Assembly (NCBI GenBank): GCA_002492525.1
Contig: DKZA01000025.1
Span: 1-64,000 of the forward strand
Direction of reading: 5' to 3'
Length of the DNA stretch: 64,000 nucleotides
DNA from: Lachnospiraceae bacterium UBA7086
GTDB lineage: Bacteria > Bacillota > Clostridia > Lachnospirales > Lachnospiraceae
This document shows, one piece after another, positions 62,147-64,000 of the stretch (position 1 is the stretch's first letter; the number at the start of each line of letters is the position of its first letter). Made by a program: the position numbers and the translations under genes. The notes under the pieces were generated by a model. That model had not been told where the DNA came from. It did no database searches and worked only from the letters and a program-made list of their open reading frames with translations.

Positions 62147-64000
62147 ATGAAAGAAAGAAAAGAAGCGGTCATTCGTACATTGATGTTTTTGTTGTTCCTG
62201 TTCGTGATCCTGGGCGTGAATGTGGCCAGGCATTACGACAGGACTTTTTATGCCTGTGGTCCCGCTGATTTTTTCAGTCTGGATCGGGGTAGCTATGAGG
62301 TGCTGATTGATACCAGGGAACCGGCGGCAGAAAGCTGTCGTATCTATTATGAAACCAACGGACAGGAGCGTATTCTTATAGAGGAGGTTGTGAAGTCGGG
62401 AGTGGGCGGCCGCTTTGGGGTAGAACTGCCTTCTAATATCCGCAATGACAGCGTCAGGGCAGTTCTGCTCGATGCGTCAGGGACAGAACTGCCACAGATT
62501 GACGTGATGCGGATTACCCGGATACTGCCGGTTAGACAGACGGCGGTTTATCTGGTGCTTTGTCTGGGGATAAGCCTGCTTCTTTTCAGGTGGTTTGGCG
62601 GCGGGCGGCTGTCCTGTCTGCTGACAGGCTTTGTGAGTGTAGCGCTTCTTCCTCTATATCCGGTTTTTTGTGCGGCACCTGGACAGATAATGATTTTAAT
62701 TGTGACATGCATGTCACTTCTTTTTCTGGCAGACCGGAAGGCAGGAATTTCCAGGGAAAGTATTGTCAGATATGTATTTTTCCTGGCGCTTTCTCTTGCA
62801 GCGCTCTATTTTTGCACGGAATCGTCGCCTCTTTATGCCCGCAATCCCTGGGATGATACCAGCATCTATTATTCTATAGGCAGAGGCATTACCCAAGGGT
62901 ATGTACCTTACCGGGATATGTTCGATCATAAGGGGCCTGTAGTCTTCTTTCTGTATGCGCTGGGATATCTTTTTACGCCGGACCGCTTTTATGGGATTTA
63001 TCTTTTGGAAAGCTTCTGTTTTTCTGGTGTTTTATATGTTGTCTATAAAATATACAGACTATATTTTGAACAGAATATGGCACAGGTACTGACGATTGTT
63101 TCGATGATTTTTCTTTTGGACGGCACTTTTCTTGTCTATGGAGGATCCTGCGAGGAGTTTACCATGGTGATTTATGCCGTCATCCTGTATGGATATTTGT
63201 CTTATTTTTCCGGCAAAAAGGAGTATACCGGGCATTTTATGGTTTTGGCAGGAATTCTCTGCGGTCTTTCGTTCTGGATGAAATTTAATATGACGGTGTG
63301 TCTGTTGGTGCTGGTGGGGATGATGTTTCTACACAGACTCTTTAGCGGACGAAACATTATCAGGGATGTCCTGCTATTTGCGGGAGGCGTGGCAGGAGTC
63401 AGTGTTCCTGTGGTCGGTTATTTTCTCTGCAAGGACTCTGTCGGTTATCTCAAGAACGGCTATTTTGATGCAAATCTTGCCTATGCGGATGTGAAGACTT
63501 TGGGAGAGACGTTTGCCGCATTGGGACAGAATGTGCTGCTGGCGGTCACCGATAATCCGGGGATATCCTTAGTGGTTGCGGTGGGAATTCTGGGATTTTT
63601 GATTTCTTCCCGTTATATTCGTAACGTGTTGGGTAAGATAGGCCTGGTGATGGCTTTTGGCGTATTGACAGGCAGTACCTATATCAGTTATGCCTTTCTG
63701 TATTACTACTGTCTTGTAGCTGTGTTTGCCGTATTGGGGATCATTATCATTGCGGGAATCCTAACGGACAGGGGACGAAGGTGGAATATAGGTATGGGAA
63801 CGGCTTTTGGACTGGCCCTGCCAGGTCTTTGTCTGCTGCTTGTCTTTAATCAGAATTACAGGGAGGCGGCGGTGTTCTCTGAGAACTTTACGTTGTGCGA
63901 TGTGTGTGAGAAAGAAATGGAAAATGCGTCTGGCAGACAGGAGAAGACGCTTCTTTTGTACCGTAACCACAGGGCCCAGATGATGACTTTTGCGGATGTG
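62147..64000 (+). CDS. GT39-like membrane glycosyltransferase (3' end outside window)
   Basis: 618 codons visible, open to the window edge. The first helix (LMFLLFLFVILGVNVARH) is followed by an outer beta domain of about 110 residues, then 10 or more helices. The donor loop is textbook GT39: NPWDDTSIYYSIGRGITQGY with VPYRDMFDHKGPVVFFLYAL. Transfers a sugar from a polyprenyl-phosphate donor outside the membrane. ATG lies 1 nt after the preceding stop, so it is coupled to the SGNH gene. Confidence 0.85.
   Translation, partial: MKERKEAVIRTLMFLLFLFVILGVNVARHYDRTFYACGPADFFSLDRGSYEVLIDTREPAAESCRIYYETNGQERILIEEVVKSGVGGRFGVELPSNIRNDSVRAVLLDASGTELPQIDVMRITRILPVRQTAVYLVLCLGISLLLFRWFGGGRLSCLLTGFVSVALLPLYPVFCAAPGQIMILIVTCMSLLFLADRKAGISRESIVRYVFFLALSLAALYFCTESSPLYARNPWDDTSIYYSIGRGITQGYVPYRDMFDHKGPVVFFLYALGYLFTPDRFYGIYLLESFCFSGVLYVVYKIYRLYFEQNMAQVLTIVSMIFLLDGTFLVYGGSCEEFTMVIYAVILYGYLSYFSGKKEYTGHFMVLAGILCGLSFWMKFNMTVCLLVLVGMMFLHRLFSGRNIIRDVLLFAGGVAGVSVPVVGYFLCKDSVGYLKNGYFDANLAYADVKTLGETFAALGQNVLLAVTDNPGISLVVAVGILGFLISSRYIRNVLGKIGLVMAFGVLTGSTYISYAFLYYYCLVAVFAVLGIIIIAGILTDRGRRWNIGMGTAFGLALPGLCLLLVFNQNYREAAVFSENFTLCDVCEKEMENASGRQEKTLLLYRNHRAQMMTFADV

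Overview
The window looks like a chromosomal segment of a Gram-positive anaerobe of the Clostridia, most likely Lachnospiraceae. This rests on gene content (a YesM/YesN two-component pair beside a sugar ABC importer, MBOAT and GT39-rich surface-glycan genes, CotH/VTC/DUF4956 proteins), strong GGAGG-type ribosome binding sites, and the absence of LPS transport genes. No rRNA, tRNA or CRISPR array was found.

Layout. (1) 1-7.5 kb is a visibly AT-richer accessory region. Four co-directional genes encode an unusual Ser/Thr protein kinase with a C-terminal zinc ribbon (cut by the window start), a repeat-bearing helical protein, a divergent Hsp70-like ATPase, and a protein resembling a conjugative coupling ATPase with a degenerate P-loop. 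The kinase recalls those of the TerY-P (vWA/PP2C/kinase) systems. Facing them is an ABC-type ATPase fused to a SAM methyltransferase, interrupted by a -1 frameshift at a slippery homopolymer. (2) 7.5-12.1 kb is a graveyard: relics of two IS21-family elements (istA and istB with many stops and shifts) and a broken unknown gene. (3) 12.1-20.7 kb is an intact glycan-utilisation locus: sugar-binding lipoprotein, two permeases, a GH2 glycosidase, and a YesM-type sensor kinase with a YesN/AraC-type regulator. (4) 20.7-64 kb is a long surface-glycan cluster that runs off the window. It starts after a C-terminal relic of a CDP-glucose 4,6-dehydratase gene, behind a good promoter and a leader carrying a terminator-like hairpin.

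The glycan cluster supplies UDP-glucuronate and UDP-galacturonate (UDP-glucose dehydrogenase, UDP-glucuronate epimerase). It carries about eight cytoplasmic glycosyltransferases (GT2, GT4, GT8), three of them polyprenyl-phosphate-type GT2 enzymes with C-terminal membrane segments, a GtrA protein, and seven large multi-spanning proteins of GT39-like, LIC_10190-like, DUF6020-like and DUF6044-like type. This fits lipid-linked sugars made inside, flipped, and used outside. Decoration genes include two MBOAT O-acyltransferases, three SGNH proteins, two deacetylase-like proteins, a hexapeptide acyltransferase, an FkbH-like enzyme with its own acyl carrier protein, a VOC protein and a radical SAM/SPASM enzyme. 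A VTC-domain, DUF4956 and CotH set is interspersed.

Most notable signals: the kinase/Hsp70/ATPase module; the ATPase-methyltransferase fusion with its slippery site; a 136-bp palindromic element followed by 63-bp tandem repeats carrying d(GCGAAGC) mini-hairpins; the FkbH-ACP-MBOAT combination, which suggests glyceryl or hydroxyacyl decoration of a glycan; and a co-centred dyad upstream of the only regulator gene inside the glycan cluster.
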